DNA of 11,396 nucleotides from a bacterium (GTDB lineage Bacteria > BMS3Abin14): contig CP070682.1 of assembly GCA_020352595.1 (NCBI GenBank), positions 29,149 to 40,544 on the forward strand, written 5' to 3'. Under the pieces are notes generated by a model. The model was not told where the DNA came from. It saw only the letters and a program-made list of their open reading frames with translations, and did no database searches. Numbering within the stretch: position 1 is the stretch's first letter; each line of letters opens with the position of its first letter. Shown here in pieces: positions 5,073 through 11,396 of this stretch. Made by a program: the position numbers and the translations under genes.

Positions 5073-6992
5073 TCAGATGCCCAGATCGAAGCTGACCCTG
5101 TAGTCCGTCCTTCCGGGGCTCCTGGATCTGGAAAGGGTCACTGTCCAGCAGCGGCCCCGGACATCCACAGCCAGGGACTCGTCCGACATGGCCTCATTCT
5201 GGACATCATAGGTCAGGTCGCCCCGCAGCTCCAGGGCACCCATGGGTACGCGCGCGCGGCCGTAGGCCAGGTCGTAGGAACCCCTGGCGGTTTCCTTTCC
5301 CACGACCACGCTCAGATCCCTGGCTTCGTACCCTGCCTCCACCCGCCAGTTTTCCCTGGCCGCCTGCGCCGCACCCATGGAGGGCAGAACAAGGAGGAAG
5401 GCGTCGTCCTCGTTGAGGGAGGCTGTCAGGAACCAGGGCCGGGAGGAAAGTCTGGTCCGGGCGAAGGACCTGGACAGCTCCAGCTCCCAATCTTTCCAGA
5501 CTCCAGTGGTGAGATCCCAGGTCCATCCCGGGACCACAAGCCTGCTTTTGACCTGCGCTTGCGCGACGCGGCGCTCCTCCACCGCGTCGCTGCCGTCCCG
5601 GACCCCCGTCAGTGCGAAGGCGGCCTTCTGGGCGGTGGCGGCCGTAAAGTCCATGTCCACGCGGTGGCTCCCCCAGTCCCCGGCGGCCTCAAGGGACATC
5701 TTTTCCGAGAACCTGTAGATGTAGGCCTCCTCCCGGACGGTTCCCTCGCCACCGGCGGCCAGGATGCCCTGCGCGAGGAAACTGCCCGACATGAACTCGG
5801 ATCCTGGCAGACGCACCCTCACGACCGGGGTCAAGAGATCCCTCTCGGTGCCCTCTTCAAACCGGTCGTGCCTCGCCTCGATTCCTGCGGTCAGCGGACC
5901 GAGGAACAACGGACCCAGGGCCATCTCCGTGCGTGAACGCTCGATGCGGTCCGCAGCCGTACCCTCCCGAGACAAGGCCCCCTCGGTCAGCAGGCTCGCC
6001 CCTCCCGCGGAAAGGGCAAGGAGGCCCAGGTCTCCTTCCAGCGTGGCGTGCCTGTACACGGCGCCGGGGTGCCTCTGGGCAAAGGTTTGCCCGAAAAGGT
6101 CCGGCGCCTCGGAGTTGCCGGCGTCGTACCATCTTGCGCGAAGCCAGAATCCCGGGAAAAGGGACATGGAGTGTTCACCGTGGACGAACCACCTGTCATC
6201 GTCCCGGGAAGCCATGCCGTATCCGGCCCAGTCCCCTCCCCCTCCCCAGTCCAGCCTGTACCGTGCCTCGAAGCCGATGCCCAGGGTGTCCCTGCTGAAG
6301 GTCCTCGGGCTCAGGGTCACGTCCGCGTGGGGTCCGAGCACGAGGAAGAAAGGCCAGGTCGACTCCAGACCCAGCTCCTCGGAATACCCTATCTCGGGCA
6401 GGAGGAGCCCCGTCTGCCTCTTGGTCTTTACGGGGAAGAAGAGATAGGGCGTGTAGAAGACGGGTACGCCTGCTATGCGGAAGGCGGCGTTCCTGGCACT
6501 CAGGTAACCCTCCCTGCGCACGTGGATGCTCGAGGCGGTGAAAGACCAGTCGGGGCACTCTCCGGGACAGCTGGTCAGGACTCCCTGACGCACGAGGTAT
6601 TCTTCGGGTCCAACCCTCTGGATGTCCTCGCCGCGCACCCTGAAGCCGTTGGGCACCACGATGATCTCCCCCCGGCTTATCCCCCCCGTGAGGTCGGAAA
6701 GATCCAGGGCCAGGGAGTCTCCCGTGAAGGCACCCCCTTCCTCTTCCTGCATGGTGACGTTCCCCGTGAGGAGCAGGGTGTTGGAACCGGGATGAAATCG
6801 CATGGCATCAGCCCGCACGGTGACGCCTTCCCCCTTCACCTGCACCTCCCCCTCAGCGAGAAGGGTGCCGTCCGCGAGGCTGCGCATGGTCTCAGAGGTC
6901 ACGATGATCCGACCCTGGACAGTCTCACCTGCAGCGGCCCCGGGAAGGAGAACCGTGAGGAACAGCGCTGCCGCCAGGCATCTGCGTATCAA
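5073..6992 (-). CDS. lptD: LPS-assembly outer membrane protein LptD
   Basis: LptD is the outer-membrane beta-barrel which, with the lipoprotein LptE, inserts lipopolysaccharide into the outer leaflet. The 639-residue protein has a signal peptide (basic MIRR, hydrophobic core to about residue 21, cleavage near AAAGET). An OstA/LptA-like jellyroll domain follows at about residues 24-135, then the conserved stretch with SCPGECPDW (141-149) and TPYLFFPVKTKRQTGLLLPE (181-200). The rest is a barrel of alternating strands to the end. It is shorter than the 784-residue E. coli protein. Cysteines in the mature part are Cys142, Cys146 and Cys615 only. The start is TTG with AGGGGG 5 bases upstream, 12 bases after the folC stop; no usable ATG lies nearby. 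It is likely co-transcribed with folC. Confidence 0.93.
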   Translation of the reverse strand: MIRRCLAAALFLTVLLPGAAAGETVQGRIIVTSETMRSLADGTLLAEGEVQVKGEGVTVRADAMRFHPGSNTLLLTGNVTMQEEEGGAFTGDSLALDLSDLTGGISRGEIIVVPNGFRVRGEDIQRVGPEEYLVRQGVLTSCPGECPDWSFTASSIHVRREGYLSARNAAFRIAGVPVFYTPYLFFPVKTKRQTGLLLPEIGYSEELGLESTWPFFLVLGPHADVTLSPRTFSRDTLGIGFEARYRLDWGGGGDWAGYGMASRDDDRWFVHGEHSMSLFPGFWLRARWYDAGNSEAPDLFGQTFAQRHPGAVYRHATLEGDLGLLALSAGGASLLTEGALSREGTAADRIERSRTEMALGPLFLGPLTAGIEARHDRFEEGTERDLLTPVVRVRLPGSEFMSGSFLAQGILAAGGEGTVREEAYIYRFSEKMSLEAAGDWGSHRVDMDFTAATAQKAAFALTGVRDGSDAVEERRVAQAQVKSRLVVPGWTWDLTTGVWKDWELELSRSFARTRLSSRPWFLTASLNEDDAFLLVLPSMGAAQAARENWRVEAGYEARDLSVVVGKETARGSYDLAYGRARVPMGALELRGDLTYDVQNEAMSDESLAVDVRGRCWTVTLSRSRSPGRTDYRVSFDLGI

Positions 6993-7004
6993 GGAATCCC
7001 CCTG

Positions 7005-8258
7005 TCAGCCCCGGAGTCCTTCCAGGGTCCCGAGGGCCTTTGCCGCCAGGAACACTGATCCCGCAACCACCACCAACCCCTTCTCGCCCGCCTGCCGGCG
7101 GGCCTCCTCGATCCCCTCCGGTAAGGACCCGCTCAGGGTGACCAGAGCTTCTGGTGGCATCCGGGACCTCAGCTCCCCCGTGGTCATGGCCCGGGGATGG
7201 TCCAGGGGAACGAGGACGAACCGGCTGCCTACCCTGAGCATCTCGGTGGCCATGCCGCCAAGGTCCTTGTCCCCCAGGGCCGAAAGGACCCAGACCACGG
7301 ATGCGCCCTCCGGAATGGATCCCACCAGGGCTCTGGCTGCCTCCCGGTTATGAGCGGCGTCGACGATGATGGCCGGCGATCCTCCGAACAGATGGAAACG
7401 CCCCCTCCACCTGGCCCCCTCGAGGCCCTCGGCCACGTGGCGTCCGTCCACGGGGAAACCCTCCGTGTCCAGGACCTCCAGAGCCGCCAGGGCGACGGCC
7501 GCATTGCCGATCTGGAACCGTCCCGGCAGCCCGAGCCTCAGCCCGGACATACTCCACCGCCTTCCCTCAAATTGCAAGGTGTCCCCCTGACCCTCCCATC
7601 GGGCCCTGAAATCGCGCCCCCGGAGCAGCACCTTGGCACCAGCGGAACCAGCCATGGAGAGAAGGACCTGGAGGGCATCCTCGTCGTCGCAGCCGATGAC
7701 AACGGGACGTTCCCGGCGCATGATCATTCCCTTCTCAGTGGCGATCTCCCGGATGCTCTCTCCCAGCCAGCTCTGGTGATCGAGGGAGATGCCCGTGATA
7801 ACCGACAGGATGGGCTCGGTGGCGTTGGTCGCGTCCCACCGCCCGCCGAGGCCGACCTCAAGGAGGGCCACCCTGGCCCCGGAGCGGGAAAAATGGAGCA
7901 GGGCCATGGCCGTGGCGAACTCGAAATAGCTCAGGTCCACGCCGGTGCGGCGCACGGCGGACCCGAGATCGGCCACCTCCGCGGGGGCGGCCTCCCGTCC
8001 GGCGACCACGATCCTCTCTTCGAAGCGCTCGAGATGGGGCGACGTGAACCTGCCGGCCCTGTAGCCGGCCGCGTCGAGGACGGCCCCCATGAGGGCCACC
8101 ACTGAGCCCTTCCCGTTGGTTCCTCCGACGATGATGTGCGGGTAATCGAGGTGGGGCGATCCGAGCCGGGAGAGGACCGCGCTGATCCTCTCCAGCCCCG
8201 GGCGGATCCTGGACTCGTTCAGGCCGGCGAGATAGGCCAGGGCCAGCTCGTAGGTCAT
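7005..8258 (-). CDS. folC: Folylpolyglutamate synthase / dihydrofolate synthase
   Basis: FolC adds glutamate to dihydropteroate and to reduced folates in an ATP-dependent, Mur ligase-like reaction in the cytosol. The 417-residue protein shows the P-loop GTNGKGSV (46-53), TSPH (72-75), EVGLGGRWDATN (134-145), the SLDHQSWLG segment (158-166) with EKGMIM further on (175-180), the LPGRFQIGNAA hinge region (244-254) and the C-terminal domain motif VDAAHN (299-304). Length is normal for the family. Whether it has both synthase activities, as in E. coli, cannot be told from sequence by eye. Its ATG overlaps the accD stop in an ATGA arrangement, which indicates translational coupling. lptD follows 12 bases downstream. 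Confidence 0.95.
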   Translation of the reverse strand: MTYELALAYLAGLNESRIRPGLERISAVLSRLGSPHLDYPHIIVGGTNGKGSVVALMGAVLDAAGYRAGRFTSPHLERFEERIVVAGREAAPAEVADLGSAVRRTGVDLSYFEFATAMALLHFSRSGARVALLEVGLGGRWDATNATEPILSVITGISLDHQSWLGESIREIATEKGMIMRRERPVVIGCDDEDALQVLLSMAGSAGAKVLLRGRDFRARWEGQGDTLQFEGRRWSMSGLRLGLPGRFQIGNAAVALAALEVLDTEGFPVDGRHVAEGLEGARWRGRFHLFGGSPAIIVDAAHNREAARALVGSIPEGASVVWVLSALGDKDLGGMATEMLRVGSRFVLVPLDHPRAMTTGELRSRMPPEALVTLSGSLPEGIEEARRQAGEKGLVVVAGSVFLAAKALGTLEGLRG

Positions 8259-9106
8259 TGACCGGTAAAGGCCCTCAGGAGTGAGACGATGGTTCTCTTG
8301 AGCTCCTTGCGGTTGACAACCTTGTCGATCATGCCGTGCTCGAGGACGAATTCCGACCGCTGGAACCCTTCGGGCAACTCCTGACGGATGGTCTGCTCGA
8401 TGACTCGAGGACCCGCGAAACCGATGAGCGCCCTCGGCTCGGCGATGTTGACGTCTCCCAGCATGGCGAAACTTGCCGTGACGCCGCCCGTCGTGGGATC
8501 GGTGAGGACCGAAAGGAAGGGCAGCCGCTCACGTCTCAGACGGGCGAGAGCGGCGCTGGTCTTGGCCATCTGCATGAGAGAGAGCGCCCCTTCCTGCATC
8601 CTCGCGCCGCCGGAGGACGAGATCACGATGAGCCCGCAGCGCTCGGCGATGGCCTTCTCGATGGCGCGCGTGACCTTCTCACCGACCACGGATCCCATGC
8701 TGCCCCCCAGGAAGAAGAAGTCGAAAACGCAGAGGACCGCCTTCTGGCCGTCGAGCTGGCATACGCCGGAAACCACGGCCTCGGTGAGGCCTGTCTTTTG
8801 CTTCGCCGTCTTGACGCGGTCCCGGTACTTCTGGGAATCCTTGAAATGAAGCGGGTCCTCGCTCTGGATGTGCTTGTCGAACTCCTCGAAGGTCCCCGGA
8901 TCGACGAGAAGGTCGATCCTCTCCCTGGCGCTGATGCGGAAGTGGTAGTCGCATTTGGGGCAGACCTTGAGGTTGCGTTCGATCTCCTTGCTGTAGACGA
9001 TCTCGCCACAGTTGTTGCACTTGATCCACAACCCTTCGGGAACCGTGACCTTGCGGCGGTCCGACCGTTCCGGCCGAGAGGATCTTCTGCGGAACCAGGA
9101 TACCAT
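8255..9106 (-). CDS. accD: Acetyl-CoA carboxylase carboxyltransferase subunit beta
   Basis: AccD is the beta half of the carboxyltransferase that, with AccA, moves the carboxyl group from biotin to acetyl-CoA to make malonyl-CoA, the first step of fatty acid synthesis. The 283-residue protein has the N-terminal zinc ribbon (Cys30, Cys33, Cys49, Cys52) followed by the crotonase-like domain, including SSSGGARMQEG and DPTTGGVTASFAMLGD, and ends in the usual VLEHGMIDKVVNRKELK region. No Shine-Dalgarno precedes the ATG, which lies 7 bases after the trpB2 stop, so translation probably depends on ribosomes finishing trpB2. accA is not in this window. The accD-folC coupling is widespread in proteobacteria. 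Confidence 0.97.
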   Translation of the reverse strand: MVSWFRRRSSRPERSDRRKVTVPEGLWIKCNNCGEIVYSKEIERNLKVCPKCDYHFRISARERIDLLVDPGTFEEFDKHIQSEDPLHFKDSQKYRDRVKTAKQKTGLTEAVVSGVCQLDGQKAVLCVFDFFFLGGSMGSVVGEKVTRAIEKAIAERCGLIVISSSGGARMQEGALSLMQMAKTSAALARLRRERLPFLSVLTDPTTGGVTASFAMLGDVNIAEPRALIGFAGPRVIEQTIRQELPEGFQRSEFVLEHGMIDKVVNRKELKRTIVSLLRAFTGQ

Positions 9107-9113
9107 GGGTTTT

Positions 9114-10475
9114 TCAGCCTATGTCCACCTTGGGCAGCTTCTTCAGAGACTCGGCGATCTTTTCCTGGGGATAGGTGTAATCCTCCAGCTCGCCCGCCAG
9201 GAAGGCATCGTAGGCCGCCATGTCGAAATGCCCATGGCCGCTGAGGTTGAACACGATGACCTCCTCCTTGCCGGTTTCCTTGCACCTGAGCGCCTCGTCG
9301 AAGGCGGCCTTGATGGCGTGGGCCGATTCGGGAGCCGGGATGATCCCCTCGACCTGCGCGAAGGTCACCGCCGCCTGGAACACGGGGTTCTGCGTGTAGG
9401 CCACCGCCTCCACGATCCCTTCCCTGTGCAGGATGCTCACGAGGGGTGAGTCGGCATGGTACCTGAGTCCTCCCGCGTGGATGCCGGGTGGAACGAAGTC
9501 GTGCCCCAGTGTGTACATGGGCATGAGGGGGGTCATCTGGGCGGTGTCCCCGAAGTCATAGGCGTAAACGCCCTTGGTCAGCGTGGGACAGGAGGTGGGC
9601 TCAACGGCCACGAACCGGATGTCCTCCCCGGCGGCCTTTTCCGGCATGAAGGGAAAGGCCAGCCCTGCGAAGTTGCTGCCGCCGCCGCACGAACCGATGA
9701 GGACGCTGGGCTTGTCCCCCACTTTCCTGAGCTGCTCCTTTACCTCCAGTCCGATGATGGATTGGTGCAGCAGGACGTGGTTGAGGACACTGCCCAGGGA
9801 ATACTTGGTGTCCTCGCGCGTGGCCGCGTCTTCAACCGCTTCGCTGATGGCTATGCCCAGGCTCCCCGGCGAGTCGGGATCCCTGGACAGGATGCCCCTG
9901 CCGGCATTGGTGCGGTCCGAAGGGCTCGGGATCACCTCGCTCCCCCACACCTGCATCATGGAACGCCTGTACGGTTTCTGATGATAGCTTACCTTGACCA
10001 TGTAAACCGTGCACTCGAGGCCGAACAGCTTGCAGGCGAGGGAAAGGGCACTTCCCCACTGGCCCGCTCCCGTCTCCGTGGCAAGGCGCTTCACCCCTTC
10101 CTTCTGGTTGTAGTAGGCCTGGGCTATGGAGGTGTTGGGCTTGTGGCTGCCTGCCGGGCTGACGCCCTCGTACTTGTAGTAGATCTTGGCCGGGGTCCCG
10201 AGGACCTCCTCGAGGTGATAGGCCCGGTAAAGGGGCGTCGGCCGCCACAGCCGGTAGATGTCCAGGATCTCTTCGGGGATGTCGATCCAGCGCTCCTGGG
10301 AGACCTCCTGTTCGATGAGTCGCATGGGAAAGATGGGGGCGAGATCGTCCGGGCCGATGGGCTGACCCGTGCCGGGATGTATGGTCGGGCCCGGCATCAC
10401 GGGCATGTCCGGCATGATGTTGTACCAGGCTTTGGGAAGCTCACGTTCGTCGAGATTGACCTTCTTGGTTATCAT
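9114..10475 (-). CDS. trpB2: TrpB2-type tryptophan synthase beta chain
   Basis: This 453-residue PLP enzyme belongs to the long TrpB2 (TrpB-like) branch, longer than TrpB1 proteins of about 400 residues. The N-terminal extension with [11 protein letters not shown] and IHPGTGQP is typical of that branch. The PLP lysine is Lys112 in [17 protein letters not shown] follows at 134-141, and the phosphate-binding GSCGGGSN is at 261-268. TrpB joins indole and serine to make tryptophan. TrpB2 proteins are often found without TrpA and may act on free indole or with another indole source; that is family knowledge, not seen here. AAAGGAG at 10482-10488 lies 6 bases before the ATG. accD follows after 7 bases, where trpA would be expected in a classic trpB-trpA-accD-folC cluster. 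Confidence 0.93.
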   Translation of the reverse strand: MITKKVNLDERELPKAWYNIMPDMPVMPGPTIHPGTGQPIGPDDLAPIFPMRLIEQEVSQERWIDIPEEILDIYRLWRPTPLYRAYHLEEVLGTPAKIYYKYEGVSPAGSHKPNTSIAQAYYNQKEGVKRLATETGAGQWGSALSLACKLFGLECTVYMVKVSYHQKPYRRSMMQVWGSEVIPSPSDRTNAGRGILSRDPDSPGSLGIAISEAVEDAATREDTKYSLGSVLNHVLLHQSIIGLEVKEQLRKVGDKPSVLIGSCGGGSNFAGLAFPFMPEKAAGEDIRFVAVEPTSCPTLTKGVYAYDFGDTAQMTPLMPMYTLGHDFVPPGIHAGGLRYHADSPLVSILHREGIVEAVAYTQNPVFQAAVTFAQVEGIIPAPESAHAIKAAFDEALRCKETGKEEVIVFNLSGHGHFDMAAYDAFLAGELEDYTYPQEKIAESLKKLPKVDIG

Positions 10476-10540
10476 CTCGGGCTCCTTTCGGGGATGCTGG
10501 TGATTCCTGGTGAGACCTTTACGTCCTCATGGGGCTGCAT
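10472..10540 (-). CDS. Possible 22-codon leader ORF coupled to trpB2
   Basis: A short ORF starts with ATG at 10538-10540 and ends in a TGA that overlaps the trpB2 start as ATGA. The predicted peptide begins [12 protein letters not shown] and has no tryptophan, so it is not a classic trp attenuation leader. A purine-rich GAGGAGAG lies directly before the ATG, at a spacing shorter than ideal. CTGC and GCAG flank this site and could form a small stem around it. It could couple translation to trpB2, but an ORF of this size can easily occur by chance. Confidence 0.2.
   Translation of the reverse strand: MQPHEDVKVSPGITSIPERSPR
10482..10488 (-). promoter_or_regulatory. Ribosome binding site of trpB2
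   Basis: AAAGGAG on the minus strand lies 6 bases before the trpB2 ATG. It is a strong site and contrasts with accD, which has none. This fits entry of ribosomes at trpB2 and coupled translation of accD and folC. Confidence 0.7.
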
Positions 10541-10553
10541 CTCTCCTCGCAGT

Positions 10554-10575
10554 GGATGGAGATGACACACCATCC
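10554..10575 (-). other. Small hairpin in the trpB2 upstream region
   Basis: GGATGG and CCATCC form a perfect 6-bp stem with a 10-base loop. No run of T follows on the minus strand, so it is not a clear terminator for the ABC ATPase gene. It lies just upstream of the possible leader ORF. No convincing promoter was found in this gap of about 175 bases, and no other signal is evident. Confidence 0.25.
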
Positions 10576-10650
10576 CGGTTTAGGTAGCACGGTTGATGGA
10601 AAAGTTCAAGGAATGCGGAGTTTTGTGGCAGTCCAACTCACCTCGCTCCT

Positions 10651-11396
10651 TTACGGTCCGGGTGCCAGGCGGAGCATCTTGTCGAGGGCTCGGGCAGGAT
10701 CGAGTTCAGGGTCACCTGTGAGGATCCCAAGGGACCTGAGGTAATTCTGGACCTTGAGGTGCTCAGGGAGAAACCCTTCCGGCAGAGCCCCGGATGTTCC
10801 GCCCAGGACACGGGACGGGGGTCCTGAAAGGACCACTTTTCCCCCTCGCAGATAGGCGACGTGATCCAGAAGACCTGCCTGGTCGGGGATCCTGTGGCCC
10901 GCCATGAGGATGGTCGTCCCCTTTGAACGGCAGTAGTCATGGGCCCGCTGGAAAAACTCCCCCGTACCGGCCGGGTCCAGGCCGTCCGTGGGCTCATCGA
11001 GAACCAGGAGTTCCGGATCCATGGCCAGGACTCCCGCCACGGCAGCCCGGCGCATCTGCCCGCCCGACAGCGTGTGAACCGGACGGCTGAGAACATCCTC
11101 GTCCAGCCCAACCCACAAGGCGGCCTCGCGAACCCTTCTGGACACCTCCTGTCTGGACAGGCCCAGGTTGCGAGGCCCGAAAGCAATGTCGTCGCGTACG
11201 GTTTCCGAGAACAGCTGTCGCTCGGCATTCTGAAAGAGAAGCCCGATCCTGCCGTGGATGGGTTCACGGTTCCTGAAGTAGGCTTTCAGCCGCTCACCCT
11301 TGAAGAGAACGGATCCCCTGTCGGGCCTCACGATGCCGTTGGCCATCTGGAGGAGGGTGCTCTTTCCGGAACCGTTTGCCCCGCAAAGGAGTGAGA
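10651..11396 (-). CDS. CbiO/EcfA-type ABC transporter ATPase, 5' end outside window
   Basis: This is the ATPase of an energy-coupling-factor or cobalt/nickel-type importer, acting on the cytoplasmic side of the inner membrane. The visible 247 residues (numbered from the window edge) begin just before the Walker A motif CGANGSGKST (4-13), so about 30 N-terminal residues are missing. The Q-loop lies in FQNAERQLFSETVRDDIAFGP, a CbiO/EcfA hallmark. LSGGQ is at 109-113, Walker B LLVLDEPT at 129-136, and the switch histidine at about 167. A C-terminal tail of some 50 residues follows. The reading frame stays open upstream of the in-frame ATG at 11346, which is internal. The substrate (cobalt, nickel or a vitamin) cannot be told without the permease and binding genes, which should lie to the right. 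Confidence 0.92.
   Translation of the reverse strand, partial: SLLCGANGSGKSTLLQMANGIVRPDRGSVLFKGERLKAYFRNREPIHGRIGLLFQNAERQLFSETVRDDIAFGPRNLGLSRQEVSRRVREAALWVGLDEDVLSRPVHTLSGGQMRRAAVAGVLAMDPELLVLDEPTDGLDPAGTGEFFQRAHDYCRSKGTTILMAGHRIPDQAGLLDHVAYLRGGKVVLSGPPSRVLGGTSGALPEGFLPEHLKVQNYLRSLGILTGDPELDPARALDKMLRLAPGP

Noticed and set aside
9456..10565. Long plus-strand open frame of 369 codons opposite trpB2
   Set aside because: It is a GC-rich shadow of trpB2 with no recognisable domain; the minus strand encodes a clear full-length enzyme. The same holds for the plus-strand frames at 3459-4394, 4953-5936, 6048-7058, 7197-8105 and 8336-9244.
10581..10609. Promoter for trpB2 (TTGAAC, 17 bases, TACCTA)
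   Set aside because: The -10 part matches only two of six consensus positions, so it is not supported.
10476..10650. trp attenuator or T-box leader before trpB2
   Set aside because: No tryptophan codons occur in the short ORF, no terminator with a T run is seen, and I could not recognise T-box conserved elements.

Overview
This is a GC-rich stretch of bacterial chromosome in which every credible gene lies on the minus strand, so transcription runs from the right edge to the left edge. An LptD homologue marks a Gram-negative (diderm) cell. The core genes, the trp-accD-folC type neighbourhood and the lepA-lepB pair suggest a proteobacterium, most likely of the former Deltaproteobacteria. That placement is inference from gene content and general look, not from a phylogenetic marker. 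No phage, transposon, CRISPR, rRNA or tRNA signal was seen.

Right part (10651-11396): the 3' portion of a CbiO/EcfA-type ABC transporter ATPase that runs off the window. A gap of about 175 bases follows, holding a short hairpin and a possible 22-codon leader ORF whose stop overlaps the next start.

Middle (5073-10475): a compact block trpB2 - accD - folC - lptD, with gaps of 7, -4 and 12 bases, which looks like one co-translated operon. It joins tryptophan synthesis or indole use, malonyl-CoA formation, folate synthesis and outer-membrane LPS export. The tryptophan synthase is the long TrpB2 type, and no trpA follows it where trpA normally sits before accD.

Left part (1-4954): a small one-TM protein of unknown function, lepA (elongation factor 4), lepB (signal peptidase I), a multi-TM protein of unknown function, yajQ (c-di-GMP-binding family) and a small membrane-anchored protein resembling DUF4845 proteins. 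Gaps here are larger, from about 70 to 160 bases.

The most unusual thing in the window is non-coding. Most of the gaps in the left part carry degenerate 7-bp tandem repeats of one related family (minus-strand forms such as ATCTCAG, ATCCCGG and AACCCAG). Several arrays begin 4 or 5 bases after a stop codon. I found no complete undescribed multi-gene system; the coding content is mostly housekeeping.
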